Below the pieces are notes generated by a model that made no database searches, was not told the DNA's origin, and worked only from the letters and a program-made list of their open reading frames with translations. Shown here in pieces: positions 1 through 10,800 of a DNA stretch of 34,142 bases (position 1 is its first letter; each line of letters opens with the position of its first letter). The DNA lies in IMG/VR virus record IMGVR_UViG_3300031885_000069, positions 1 through 34,142 of that record; one strand, 5' to 3'. This DNA comes from a virus. A program made the translations under genes and the position numbers.

Positions 1-194
1 TCCCATTGTTTGGCAGACACATAAGTTTCCCACACGGCACCCGCCAAGCCTGGATCATTAGAAACTTTGAGATGCGTTGCGTTTTGTGCACTTAATATAA
101 GATCGACCAAATGCTGATTTGTCTTGGCAGCATTGTTATTGATCATTATAGCCAATAGATGTCCAGGTGCTGGTACGATCAAGGGAACTACCAT
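1..194 (-). CDS. Partial structural-region gene, unknown function (runs off left edge)
   Basis: An open frame begins with ATG at 194 and stays open to the window edge, giving about 64 residues that start MVVPLIVPAPGHLLAIMINN. I do not recognise the family. A GGAG motif lies 11 bases upstream, inside the end of the preceding gene. The start is only 3 bases after the preceding TAA and lies in the same reading frame, so the two frames are separated by a single ochre codon. The position at the end of the tail operon suggests another fibre or adhesin component, but that is inference from context only. Confidence 0.6.
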   Translation of the reverse strand, partial: MVVPLIVPAPGHLLAIMINNNAAKTNQHLVDLILSAQNATHLKVSNDPGLAGAVWETYVSAKQW

Positions 195-197
195 GAT

Positions 198-3100
198 TTA
201 GAGATCTCCAAATGTCTTGTGATTCATCAGTTCGCCATCCAAGAATAATTTCACCATTGGTGGTTGCCCATCATTAGTATGTAGCTTCCATGTACATGTA
301 ATCAAGTGTTCAGCTTCCTCAAATTTCGAGAAGCCACTTATGTAGCTAAACAAATAATAACCTGCCTGATCTACTGGATCAAATGTTATTGTATTTGTAA
401 CCTCGTCCCACTGGAGAGCTCGAATGTTCTGGATTCCACCATATCCATAACCATATCCATCTGACCTGACTCTATTCTGATTTACCTCTTGGAACTTTTC
501 AAATTCTAGAAACAATCTATAAGACTCAAGAAGTGTCCTCCACCTCACCTTTCCTGCTCGCACAAGTGGATCCACTGTTCCGAGCCACTGGTCGATCAGA
601 GTTATCTCGTAGGCGGTAAAGTCATTTATGTTGAATACCGAGTACCAAGTACTTACCATATCTGGTCTCGCTTTTTGTATTGCAGTTATTAAAGAATTGG
701 TGATAGGTATAAAACTCTGTACAATCATCGGGTTATGTTGGAAATCAATGCCTGTATCACCTGGTAAGTACACCAACTGTCCAAGAGGATCACCTACCGC
801 AAAATCTGACCCTGCAGATACCCTAAATACGTCAGTACGAATCGGTAGTGCCTCACCAGTTAGTGGATCAATATATGCACTAGCATACTCGAACCCCAAC
901 GCTGGAAATCTAGTTGCGAAATCACCTATTACATAGCCACCAGCAACCCCATCCTCACTATTCCCTCCAATACCGATATCGGCAAGTGCATTTCTTCTTT
1001 CAAGTACGTAAACATCCCGATCTTCATCTGTGATAACCGTTTGTGGGATATCTAAGAACAGATGGACATCATGGCCACGCTGGACTAGTTCCAACAACAC
1101 ATTGTCAAACTGTGCGCATCCTCTAATAAATGATAGCTCGGTCTGAATTGTTAGTTTCGCGCCATGTTTTTTGTATATATCTACCAGTGTGCGCAACTTG
1201 TTTGCAAGTCCACGTTGTGTTGCTTCAATTGCAAACAATGGGTCATCTGGAATCTGAATGAGTGTCGTAATATTTAGACCCAATCCACTGGGGCCACTAA
1301 ATATTGGTGTGATTATAAATTCAGTACGATTGGCCTCAAAAATGTCTGACTGGTTGTTAGCATTGAAATCTACAATTGTATAAGCAGGTGAGTAGGGCAA
1401 TTTAGCTGTGCTTCGTCCCTTCTTCAAGAAAATAATTTCATTACGGGGAATCCAGGTCACATCTGTTGTAACACGGTATAGATTAGAATCTGCATCATGT
1501 ACCTCAAACACCAGTGAATTTCTTTTGTTCTTATACAGTGTAATTCGATTTGTAAACTCATCAGTACCCATCATATCTAGCAGCTGATGGGTTCGCCCAT
1601 CATCACCATCCCATAGGGTACCAAGTAAAAAACTGAAGCTACCCTCTTCAACACGGAGATCATTCAAGGCGCTATATGCAACCCACGCATTGTTCTTGGC
1701 CTCTAACTCCAGCCCATTGTTGAATCTGCTCGGAACAAACTCGATTGAAGATGTACCATCTGAAAGTGGTGGTGACACAACAGGAGGCAACGGTACCAAG
1801 AAATCGCTATCTGTGCCGTTTGTTAGTTTGAACCCATCATTCAGCGCATCAACAACATTGGGAGTTAACCCTGTTAGTGTCCGCACCGCTCTTTCTATAG
1901 AAAGTGCAGTTGGACCTAATCTAAATGCTTCTAGTAAAGCCTCAATTGCCTGACGTAGTCTTTCTGTTTCAAAACCGGTAACTGGATATTCTACAGTATA
2001 ATTTCCTGCGCTTATAATTGGAACAAAATGCAACATATTGCCACTAGGATCGAATCCTGTGATTGTACTGAGAGGCTCTTTATCTGGATCACCAGTCTTG
2101 AATATGAGTGCACTTGTTGGATTGTTGGGAGTAAACGATAATTGTACGCTGTTTTGTTTGGTGACCATATCAAATTGCTCAGCCCGTATTACAGTTCCTG
2201 TTGTGAGTCCCAACAATGAGGCATAATTATTGATCAACGCGCGTTTACGGGCACCATAATCGTATGTCACAAAATAACTAGTACCAGGGTCAATTAACTG
2301 ATCACGAGATGTGTAATCAATAGTGTATGTATCATTTCCTGGCAGTGGATCAAATTGTATGCGTTTATTTAGAAGATCAACATCTACAATGTTAATATTC
2401 TGTATACTGTTATTGTCCCGTTTTCGATACATGCGTACATTCACATCAGCAGGGAACTTCGTCAGTGTAAGAAAACGAAGATCTTCAACCAGCTTTCTGA
2501 CCTCTTGTACAGGTGCATCATGAAATGAGGGACTCCAATCAAGCGAATTGGTCCCATAATCGTAATCCACCACTACTACATCCTGTGCCACATTCACCTG
2601 ATCAACAACAAACTCCTCTTCATCAATATAAATGATGCTGACTACCTGTAATGTTGTGATGTTACCTGTTTCCACACGAGTCAAACGGTGAAAGGTTGTA
2701 TCTACGTTATAATCAACGCCCTCTTTGTAAACTACCGTGCCCGCTCGATTGGTAACAATAATAGTTGGATATACTAACTTGTCAATTTCCTGTTGCTTCT
2801 CTATGAACGGGCGCAACTTGACTAGTGGAGCGTTGCCGTCTGGGCTGAATGAAGTAACCTCGGAAATGTAGTTTTCAGTAAACACTAGGCGATGTTCTGT
2901 ATCAAGAATACTACTACCTTCGTATAGAAATTCTTCACTGGTACGAAACGTCTTTAATAGTCGATAAAACACGCTATTTTTCTTGATTAAATTCATTCCA
3001 GCTGTTGTAAAGGTGATTGTAAGCGTCAATGCTTGATCATCAATTATAACTGAATAGTCAGTACCTTGAGTTAGGGTCTGTTTGGCCCTTCTCAAAATCG

Positions 3101-3785
3101 TGCTCCCTGTGATTATCTTGATGTTCGATATGTCAGGAGTAATTTCAAAGGTGTACGTGGTTTGAAGGATGTCTACATTGCCTTGTACCAGATACTTATA
3201 ATCAGTCTGAGCTACAACACTTGTCGCAGAACTGATGGGATGCTCTTTTGCTGGCGTCAACTCTACTGGTAATGTGAGACCCACCGTATCGTGGAACTGA
3301 CCATTTGAAAGTAGTCGATCTCGCAGTATAGCCTTCTGGTTTGTCAGATCGACCGTTCGTGGAGCCTGTATCCCATTTATTAGTATAGTGGTATTCAAGA
3401 ACGATGTGACCGTGTATTCTTCACCCGTCGTTTTATTGAAGGCACGAAACACATCACCTATTGGACCATGAGCAACTGACAGTTGTAAAACATTACTGAC
3501 GGTGGCAACTTCTCCAAATACTTCAATGTGAGCATCAAGAGTCAGTTCCTTTTTGAAATCCACTTGACGACTATAGGTTATATCAAAATGCAGATCCTCT
3601 GTTCCAGCTCCAGGAAGGATACCAGCTATCCCAGTTAACAAAATGTTTACTATTCCATTTTGGTAATCTATAGTATAGTCCCGATCACGAATCAGTGCAT
3701 CAAACTGCCCACCTGGAACTGTGATAACCTCTGACCCGTAAACCAGATTATCGTGCTGTAGTTTTATTGGATATGAGTTGGTCAT
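198..3785 (-). CDS. Large multidomain tail fibre/adhesin-like protein with LamG-like and deacetylase-like domains
   Basis: This is a 1195-aa protein. The ATG at 3785 is chosen over an upstream in-frame TTG at 3800 because it leaves a 2-base gap after the previous stop and is a better start codon. (Residue numbers count from the TTG; subtract 5 for the ATG.) Residues 1-600 are beta-rich and contain recurring 'DY.VD' beta-sandwich-like units. Residues about 610-655 are helical. Residues 685-790 resemble the first half of a LamG/concanavalin domain. Residues about 840-1050 resemble a NodB/polysaccharide-deacetylase-type barrel: the sequence runs 'KKHGAKLTIQT', 'LVQRGHDVHLF', 'ALADIGI', 'FRVSAG', 'YLPGD'. 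The usual HxH metal motif appears replaced by FxD. A GYGYGYGG stretch follows near 1115. The C-terminus (about 1165-1200) carries a LamG-like 'TWKL...KLFLDGEL' segment. A role in binding or processing host surface glycans is inferred. Its place after the baseplate genes fits a distal tail protein. Confidence 0.7.
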   Translation of the reverse strand: MTNSYPIKLQHDNLVYGSEVITVPGGQFDALIRDRDYTIDYQNGIVNILLTGIAGILPGAGTEDLHFDITYSRQVDFKKELTLDAHIEVFGEVATVSNVLQLSVAHGPIGDVFRAFNKTTGEEYTVTSFLNTTILINGIQAPRTVDLTNQKAILRDRLLSNGQFHDTVGLTLPVELTPAKEHPISSATSVVAQTDYKYLVQGNVDILQTTYTFEITPDISNIKIITGSTILRRAKQTLTQGTDYSVIIDDQALTLTITFTTAGMNLIKKNSVFYRLLKTFRTSEEFLYEGSSILDTEHRLVFTENYISEVTSFSPDGNAPLVKLRPFIEKQQEIDKLVYPTIIVTNRAGTVVYKEGVDYNVDTTFHRLTRVETGNITTLQVVSIIYIDEEEFVVDQVNVAQDVVVVDYDYGTNSLDWSPSFHDAPVQEVRKLVEDLRFLTLTKFPADVNVRMYRKRDNNSIQNINIVDVDLLNKRIQFDPLPGNDTYTIDYTSRDQLIDPGTSYFVTYDYGARKRALINNYASLLGLTTGTVIRAEQFDMVTKQNSVQLSFTPNNPTSALIFKTGDPDKEPLSTITGFDPSGNMLHFVPIISAGNYTVEYPVTGFETERLRQAIEALLEAFRLGPTALSIERAVRTLTGLTPNVVDALNDGFKLTNGTDSDFLVPLPPVVSPPLSDGTSSIEFVPSRFNNGLELEAKNNAWVAYSALNDLRVEEGSFSFLLGTLWDGDDGRTHQLLDMMGTDEFTNRITLYKNKRNSLVFEVHDADSNLYRVTTDVTWIPRNEIIFLKKGRSTAKLPYSPAYTIVDFNANNQSDIFEANRTEFIITPIFSGPSGLGLNITTLIQIPDDPLFAIEATQRGLANKLRTLVDIYKKHGAKLTIQTELSFIRGCAQFDNVLLELVQRGHDVHLFLDIPQTVITDEDRDVYVLERRNALADIGIGGNSEDGVAGGYVIGDFATRFPALGFEYASAYIDPLTGEALPIRTDVFRVSAGSDFAVGDPLGQLVYLPGDTGIDFQHNPMIVQSFIPITNSLITAIQKARPDMVSTWYSVFNINDFTAYEITLIDQWLGTVDPLVRAGKVRWRTLLESYRLFLEFEKFQEVNQNRVRSDGYGYGYGGIQNIRALQWDEVTNTITFDPVDQAGYYLFSYISGFSKFEEAEHLITCTWKLHTNDGQPPMVKLFLDGELMNHKTFGDL

Positions 3786-3787
3786 TC

Positions 3788-4273
3788 TTATATTCCACAA
3801 ATAATAGTATAGGTACCACTTATTCCTACTGTTATAAAGATTTTATTTACGCCATCGTGCGTAATCAAGGTATCAAAGGCATTTGTCACATCTACCCCCT
3901 GATTTACACCAATTTGTCTAATCACCGATACCTGCGGAAATGCACCTAAATCATGTATAAAGGGTACCGCAGACCCCACTGTCATTGGGATGTTGGTAAA
4001 TCGAGCATGTAGTGCTGCGATGGCTACTGAACGAGCGATTGCCTCATTCTGCACTTCGCTACGGATTTCTGTAATTTGTGTGTCGAGTACACCATCAACC
4101 AACCCTCGAATCACCTGTATTTCTTCCTCTAGTCCCAGAACGGCATTTTCAACCTTGATCCAGTTGTTATTGGTTGATAAATCCCAATCTGGAGCACCCT
4201 TCGGCAACAGCCTTAACTGTAAATATGGAGTAATGACTACGGTCGTCACATTCTCCGGTAAAGGATTCATCAT
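3788..4273 (-). CDS. Small tail-fibre-like structural protein
   Basis: This is a 161-aa protein starting at the first of two adjacent ATG codons, with GGAG about 8 bases upstream inside the end of the preceding gene. The N-terminus has a 'W.LSTNNNW.KVENAVLGLEEEI' pattern reminiscent of fibre N-termini that precede a helical stalk. The middle (about residues 45-95) is helical with heptad-like spacing. The last 65 residues are beta-rich, with 'VPFIHDLGAFPQVSVI', a pattern common in small C-terminal beta domains of phage fibres. It is 2 bases downstream of the 203-aa gene and 2 bases upstream of the giant fibre gene. It is probably a short fibre or a connector between baseplate and fibre. The fold assignment is from pattern recognition only. 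Confidence 0.6.
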   Translation of the reverse strand: MMNPLPENVTTVVITPYLQLRLLPKGAPDWDLSTNNNWIKVENAVLGLEEEIQVIRGLVDGVLDTQITEIRSEVQNEAIARSVAIAALHARFTNIPMTVGSAVPFIHDLGAFPQVSVIRQIGVNQGVDVTNAFDTLITHDGVNKIFITVGISGTYTIICGI

Positions 4274-4275
4274 TG

Positions 4276-4887
4276 TTATTCTCCAAAACCATAGTTACCA
4301 AAACCACCCTCACCAAAACCGATCAAGAATACTTCGGCAGGGACCACCAGGTCTTCCGTTTCACTTTTCACATTTCCTGTATCTACATACTGAAAAGTAT
4401 ACAATCCAGGCTTAGCCACACCCGCAACTTGAATTGAGTTGGTTGCCTCATCAAAATTTAATACTTGGGATACCATGATGCGATCGGAATCCTGACTGTT
4501 GAAAATTTGTATTGTTCGAAAATTTACAGGAACATAATTCATTATGATCGTAGTTGTGTTCTTTTCAATCCTATGCAACTCTTGCCGAACAAAAGTGGTA
4601 GGCGTGAACCCCACTCGCCCTATATTAAACACTCCCTCCTGGGAAAGATGGTCGAAGGCTGTTACACCTCTGGACACAACTTCATCCAAGATAACTGCCG
4701 ATAGCACATTATCGTTTCGCAATGCGGAAATCTCACGATCCGTCAAACTCAAGATGGTAGCAAGCGCACTGTACAGCTTTTCTAAATTGGTGCCTGGTTC
4801 CTTGTTATAGAAATCAGAGAGTGTATCCTTCAAGGCCTGCAAAAAGGCCTGCTTGTCATTCGAGCCAGCTGCATTCGGAAGAACCAT
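4276..4887 (-). CDS. Baseplate-to-fibre connector-like protein, 203 aa
   Basis: The start ATG is 4 bases after AAGGAG and 8 bases after the stop of the gpJ-like gene. Residues 1-75 are helical ('FLQALKDTLSDFYNKEPGTN', 'LSLTDREISALRND'). Residues about 90-180 are beta-rich and contain 'FDEATNSIQV' followed by 'GLYTFQYVDTG'. A closely similar unit occurs twice in the giant fibre protein. The C-terminus is rich in Gly and Phe ('GFGEGGFGNYGFGE'). The position immediately after gpJ is where P2-like phages encode gpI, but I see no clear gpI signature. A wedge or fibre-anchoring role is inferred from gene order and the shared module. Confidence 0.6.
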   Translation of the reverse strand: MVLPNAAGSNDKQAFLQALKDTLSDFYNKEPGTNLEKLYSALATILSLTDREISALRNDNVLSAVILDEVVSRGVTAFDHLSQEGVFNIGRVGFTPTTFVRQELHRIEKNTTTIIMNYVPVNFRTIQIFNSQDSDRIMVSQVLNFDEATNSIQVAGVAKPGLYTFQYVDTGNVKSETEDLVVPAEVFLIGFGEGGFGNYGFGE

Positions 4888-4895
4888 ATAACTCC

Positions 4896-7800
4896 TTACA
4901 CACTATTTGTTGTCAAAACCTGTGTTGGGTTACTAGCCAAAGCAATTGTCAAGAGTGGATTACCTGAGGCCAACACACCATATTCTCTTGCGGTCAAAAC
5001 AATATCAATTACCTGGTTTGCTGGTGTCCGACTCAATACGTTTAGTTTTACACTCTGCACTCCAGTCACATTTGTCATCACTGCCTCAATGTCAGTAATC
5101 AAAATTGTACCACCGAAACTGGCACGACTTGTCAAGAAAGTACTCAACTCACTAGTGATGTCGATAACTATTGACGAACCATTGAACCCAGTGTCTATAA
5201 ATACATTGGCCTCAATTCTAATCGGAACTGTTACGGCAGCACGCACCAATACATCAGAAGTGAGTACCTTTTGATTATCAACAGGCTGTGCTACACTTCG
5301 CACTGCATTATTGTAGGTGTAAGATACTGTGATTAGCTCACCATCAAGAGGAGCAGCAAATGTGTAATCTACTAAATATTGAGCACCTGGTGCAGGTTGA
5401 TCTAGTGCCACAATACTGATTGTTTCAGTAGCAAGCTCTGCCTCCACTTTGTCAATTACAACTTGTGTTGTCACATTATTTACTGCATAGAAGCGGCTTG
5501 CCGTTACTTGTGTACCATTTTCGATAAACACTACCTCTTCACTATCGTCAAGATCCACAAATATCAAATCCGCCAACACCTCATCATTAGGATCAGGTGC
5601 AGATCGTTCTTGAATTACATTACCCTGAATCTTAATCTGAGTATCTCCTGCCGAGATAGCATCCGCTTCACCCATCACAAACTCGGCACTTTCCAAAAAG
5701 TCATCTACAGCCTTGCGCAGAATTACACTCAAAGCATCGTCAGTACCTACAGTAGTAAACGTGCTATTTCTGATACCCAGACCCTCGTTCTCACTATCCT
5801 CAATCAAAACTAGTGTTTTGTTGCTCTTTGTGTCATATCCTAGACTCAAAACATTATAGAGAACCTTATCTCGAGCAGGCGTCAAAAATAGCGAGAAATC
5901 TTCCAGCTTGGGAAAGAGAGGTGTTCGGTCAGCTGCAAATCCAGCATCATTTGTTGCCACGACAACCTCTATCTCAATTATGGAACCGCGTGGAAATATG
6001 TCAGTTCCAAATGACAAATCAAATGGTGAAGATGCATAAAAATCACCCATAAGTTGATCTGGCAAATCTGCCAAACTATTAGCCACCCTGAACCGCATTT
6101 TCACTTCCCCACTACCTCCAGTGGTACGCCAAACCAACTTGGTAAAATCAACCACTCGTTGTTCGTCAAATTGATATATTATCGATGTTGTCAATGGGAA
6201 GGGTGAAATGGCTGTACCTAGCGTTGTTGGCTTAAAATACAAGACATCGTAGATGCCCGCATTAGCGCCTGTTACTGGATTATTGAGCATCAGAGCCCTT
6301 GTGGTCGAATTAAAGCTAGCTGCTACTAGTCTTCTGTCTGGATTACTTGCCATCTGAATTATAACATCGGTGGGCAGACCAGTTGTGATTATTGGCAAAA
6401 AGTCGAGAATGATTGTCGATGTGCCTGCCGTTAGGGCAACTTCCTGTATGACTGGTGCACGACCTAAAAATACCAACCGAGGCTCTGTAGGATTGTAGGG
6501 GGTCACATACTTGACATAATTTTTACTTGCTGGACTATTGTCAGGAATTTCAAAATTATCAAACTCCGGCTGCCCGTAGAGTGGGTTATCAGAATAATTG
6601 GTTGTTTCTGGACCACCCACTGTGGCTGTTACCTCATGATCAGGATTGATAAAATTGTTCACTGCATTACCAAATTGCTCTACAATCAGTTTACGAGTTT
6701 CTGACAGTACCCAGAACGTATCAGTCAAATCCTGCTTGTACTGGAATCGATAGTAGAATGTCGAACTCCTGTCTACAGAGAACGACACGCGGAATGTGTT
6801 CTCTGCGATCTTCAACATTGTAACTGGTTCACGATTTGCCAAAGGTATACCACTACTCGAGACTTCTCTGATTTGGCAAAAGCCTCCTGGAACACCCGTA
6901 ACTGTGAAAATAACCTTGATATGCTGAATTAATATTCTGGTACCTGATTCATGTGCAGCAGAAACAGTAGCATTGTATCCACGAGTTACTGAAATCCGAT
7001 CGTTCAGCACATTTTGCACCTGCATAAACTCATCATCTATCTTGATGATGGCATTGACCTTGTAAAGAGTAGGTGTGATCACAACCAAAATTGTATCTGT
7101 AGCACTTGTGTCTTGTTTTAAGGTGTCTACTTCGGCAATTTCATTTTGTTCTGTATTCGTAATTGGCAAGCTCCACAAATCACTTGTCGATAAGTTTACT
7201 ACCGACTTGGCATCCTGTAGAACCGGGGATATGGCATATCCCGTAATCAAATCATTGGTAGCAAAGACGTAAGATTCTTCGACTGTGATACCATAGAACT
7301 GATTATTGTGGATTGTGTTGTTACGGAGGGCAACGACCGACAATTTGTTGATATCAAATGCACTATTACCATTGTCGTTGACTATGCTATTGTTGATAGA
7401 TCCGTTATCATATACAGCAAAAAAGTCTACAGTAATCACATTTGGATTGCCCGCTCTCAACGTAAGGAAATTTAAAGTCCGTTGGGTATTATAAAATGAA
7501 AGTAGGAATCCACCTCTTACCCTGTCGTACTCAATACCAAAGTCGGCATCAAAACCCGGGAATATTGGCGTGTTATCCACATAAACTTCATAATCTACAC
7601 CGTAGTTGAAGTTTACCACATACTTTGAGCCAAATCCACTACGACCGAGAGCGTCAGGTGTAACAAGTTCTTCAAAACCTGCCTTTTCAAATGGAGGCAT
7701 ATGGCCATCAGCAGTGGCAAATAAATCAGTAAAGCTCAAAGACAATGTCCGGTCCGAAACTTCTGGTCCGTAGCCATAACCATAACCATTTGTATCAAAG

Positions 7801-10800
7801 CGAAGTTCAACATAGCTTCTTCCCGTTGGAGTGAAGTCATTACCCAACAAACGGAAATTAGAATCGGTAAATCCTCGCATTGGAAAATAACTCGACGTTG
7901 CAGTATAGGATCCATCTAGACACTTCTTTATAATACAACGATCCAAAAATGGGTCAGAAGTGTTATTTTGAACACCGATACGGGCATACTTGATTACACA
8001 GTTCACCAGGTAGCTTGTTCCAAATGGATTTCCCACTGCATTTGTGTGACTGGTTGGATCAAAAATAATGCCCTCCCAATCGCCTGGTTTTGCAGTGGCA
8101 GCTGTGCTAGTAAATACAATCGGCGTATTCTCTGTAACATCCGGCGATACTTGTAATGTTCCTCTAACCCGAAGTGAAAGCCTTTTGGTTACCTCGACGA
8201 AATACTCCACTATGTAGTTAGTCTCAATTGCCAAACTGCCAACTAGAAATACATTTCGATCCTGATCATACGAGATATCAGTAAATATTGCATCGGGATT
8301 TGTTGATTGGAAAAAGCTAAAATCATCTGTTGCTGTACCCGTAGTCCGTGGTTTGCTTGTCAGTGGTATTCCATATTGCCCCCTACCACCAATAAGATTT
8401 GTCTTGGAAAGGAAGCTTGTTGTATTATCTCCATTATCTCGTCTGTAGCCAAGGAATGTACCCATCGTTACTATGGCTGCCACCAGGCCATTCCCTGTTG
8501 GAGTGCCCACAAAGTCTATTGGCACCGGTCTATCATTGATATAATAGTCATACGACGTAGGCAGACTTGCCAAATCCCGTTGTGCAACCACCTTTCTAAT
8601 CACATCACGATCGTAGTAAATTGTTATCGTCTCTGTTCCTGTCGTATTCAGAATAATGAAGAACGGCGCAGTACTATTGAGTGGTCGCTCAAAGACGTAG
8701 GCATTCTCAATAATGTTGGTTGCATTAGCAATATCATCAGACCCAATTGTATTGATCAGTATTGTCGACTCTTGAGTGGTTTGTACATTATTTAAAGACG
8801 CAGAATCTCTGAATTGTATTACGGTATTTGGTGAAATCACTACTAACACACCAGGTTCGATTATGACATCATCAGCTATCTCCACAATCCCCGATAAGAT
8901 ACCACTTGTTGAGATACTACCTGAAAGAATCGTAGGTGGTGATGTTACATCGTCTTCCTGACGCTTCACAGTAATTTGATCATTGCTAAAATCGGTAATA
9001 ATTGCATCGTAAGTAGGCGCAGGATTACCAAGTATATTATTTTCAAAATCGTTCGTAGTCGTCCAGTGTCTCATCAACGACTTACGACTAAGTAGAATTT
9101 TGTCTCCAACATCTACATGTCTTGTGTTGAGAGTACCATCAAGTAAAAACTCACTATCCCCCAAGGCCTCTACCACACGTACTGTTGGATCAAAAATATT
9201 GGTATTCAGTGCCATGTTTTCCAAGCTGTAGACAAATCCTTTTGTAAGATTTCTCACCGCCACCACCCGGCCAAGACGAGACTTGGAAGCTGTAGCACTT
9301 TGTGGTATTAGTGCACTAAACCAAAAATCAGTTCCAAACAGGGTATTTGGCTTAAAGGTAACAACTTGATCTGTGGCAATGCGAGCCTTATCGCCATGGA
9401 CTACCATATTATACTGGGCACGTGCTGTAAGTTGGTTAGCCTGCAACCCAAGATACGTCGGCATCAAAGGTTGAATTTGGAGATCAAGTGAGCTTTGCAG
9501 TGTTGTAACATCCAGTAATGTTAGACCCTTACTTTGCGGTCTTTCAAAGGGATCGCGAGCCCATTTTACAGTATCGCCTTGCAGGAAGTATTCGATATTC
9601 TGAAGATGAGATTCTCTCCAAGTGTAAGATATTTGAATAATATCACCAGCTTGAGGTATAAATCTACCTATCAACTGGATCTTTCCCAAGTTTGCATCTA
9701 GCAATTGGAAATCATAGTCAAATCCTAATCGAGAATGTCTAACCTGTGTAATCGTGACTACTGGCTGATGCTTTGTAAATATAGTGAATATGCCCTGACT
9801 CGTGCCCTGACTAGTAATGACGATGCTTTCCTTCGTTAAAATGACATCCTCATTCACCGCTAATAATTGTGCTACATTAGAATGAGCAAGTGTATCAGAA
9901 CCGTTAAACTCACTTCCTCTGGAGATTCCTTCTTGATTTACTGTTGCAACATTGGTCAACCAGAAAATACTATCCAATCCAAGAGCGCTATTTCCCCTAC
10001 CACTCGGTGCCACCTTTTCAATTAAAGAATATCTATTACTGATTGGACTAAGATAAGTAGCAACCTTAGTCTCACCTGTCGTATTGTCCCGAACTATCAT
10101 TATAGGTGAATCACCTATCTCTTGTTCCATATCACTGAGAAGTACGTAATTACCCGTTAGAATTACATTCCCCTCACTATCAGTAATTGGTTGTCCCTTT
10201 TTGAAATTTGCACCACTAACTGACCCAGTTAGATCTAAGATTTCCTCTATGGGTTGCTTAGCAAATATATTAGTGTCAGAAACTGTATCATAACCTAGTA
10301 CTAGATCATTTTGTGTTGTTACAGGTGTGCCATCGCTGTGGTCAACAAAACTGAGGGTTTCCGTGTTAGTGATAGGTAGGTCTCCTTTTATGTAGAGGTC
10401 TACCGAACGACCAGTGCCTGCCTTTATAAGATTGCCTTGAGCATCAAATTCTGATCCATCTCGAGTCATGAGAGGATCACCAGGACGAATTACAACAGCA
10501 TCAGTTACAGCAGGATTTGATAAGGCAATGGAAGTTAATCCTTCTACAGTACCCGAACTCGATCCACTAAGAACAAGTGTAATCCTACGACGCAGTGAAG
10601 CATCAGATTCACCATCTACTCCACCTACTGTTGGACTGAGATTGATTACAGTACTGATCCCAGGGATGTTTCCTCGGATAATGGCGTAGGGTCCCACGTT
10701 TCCTGTGCTACCAGAAAATAACGCTTGAATAGGTACTGTGGCTACATATTGTGCATTAGTAATTCCAGCAAGTTTGAGACTGTTATTTAATCTTACCGCT

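Noticed and set aside
3786-3800. TTG start at 3800 for the giant fibre gene
   Set aside because: It overlaps the preceding gene, while the in-frame ATG at 3785 sits 2 bases after that gene's stop.
8307-8795. Open frame of 162 codons on the plus strand opposite gpJ
   Set aside because: It is antisense to coding sequence, with Cys-rich composition typical of spurious frames.
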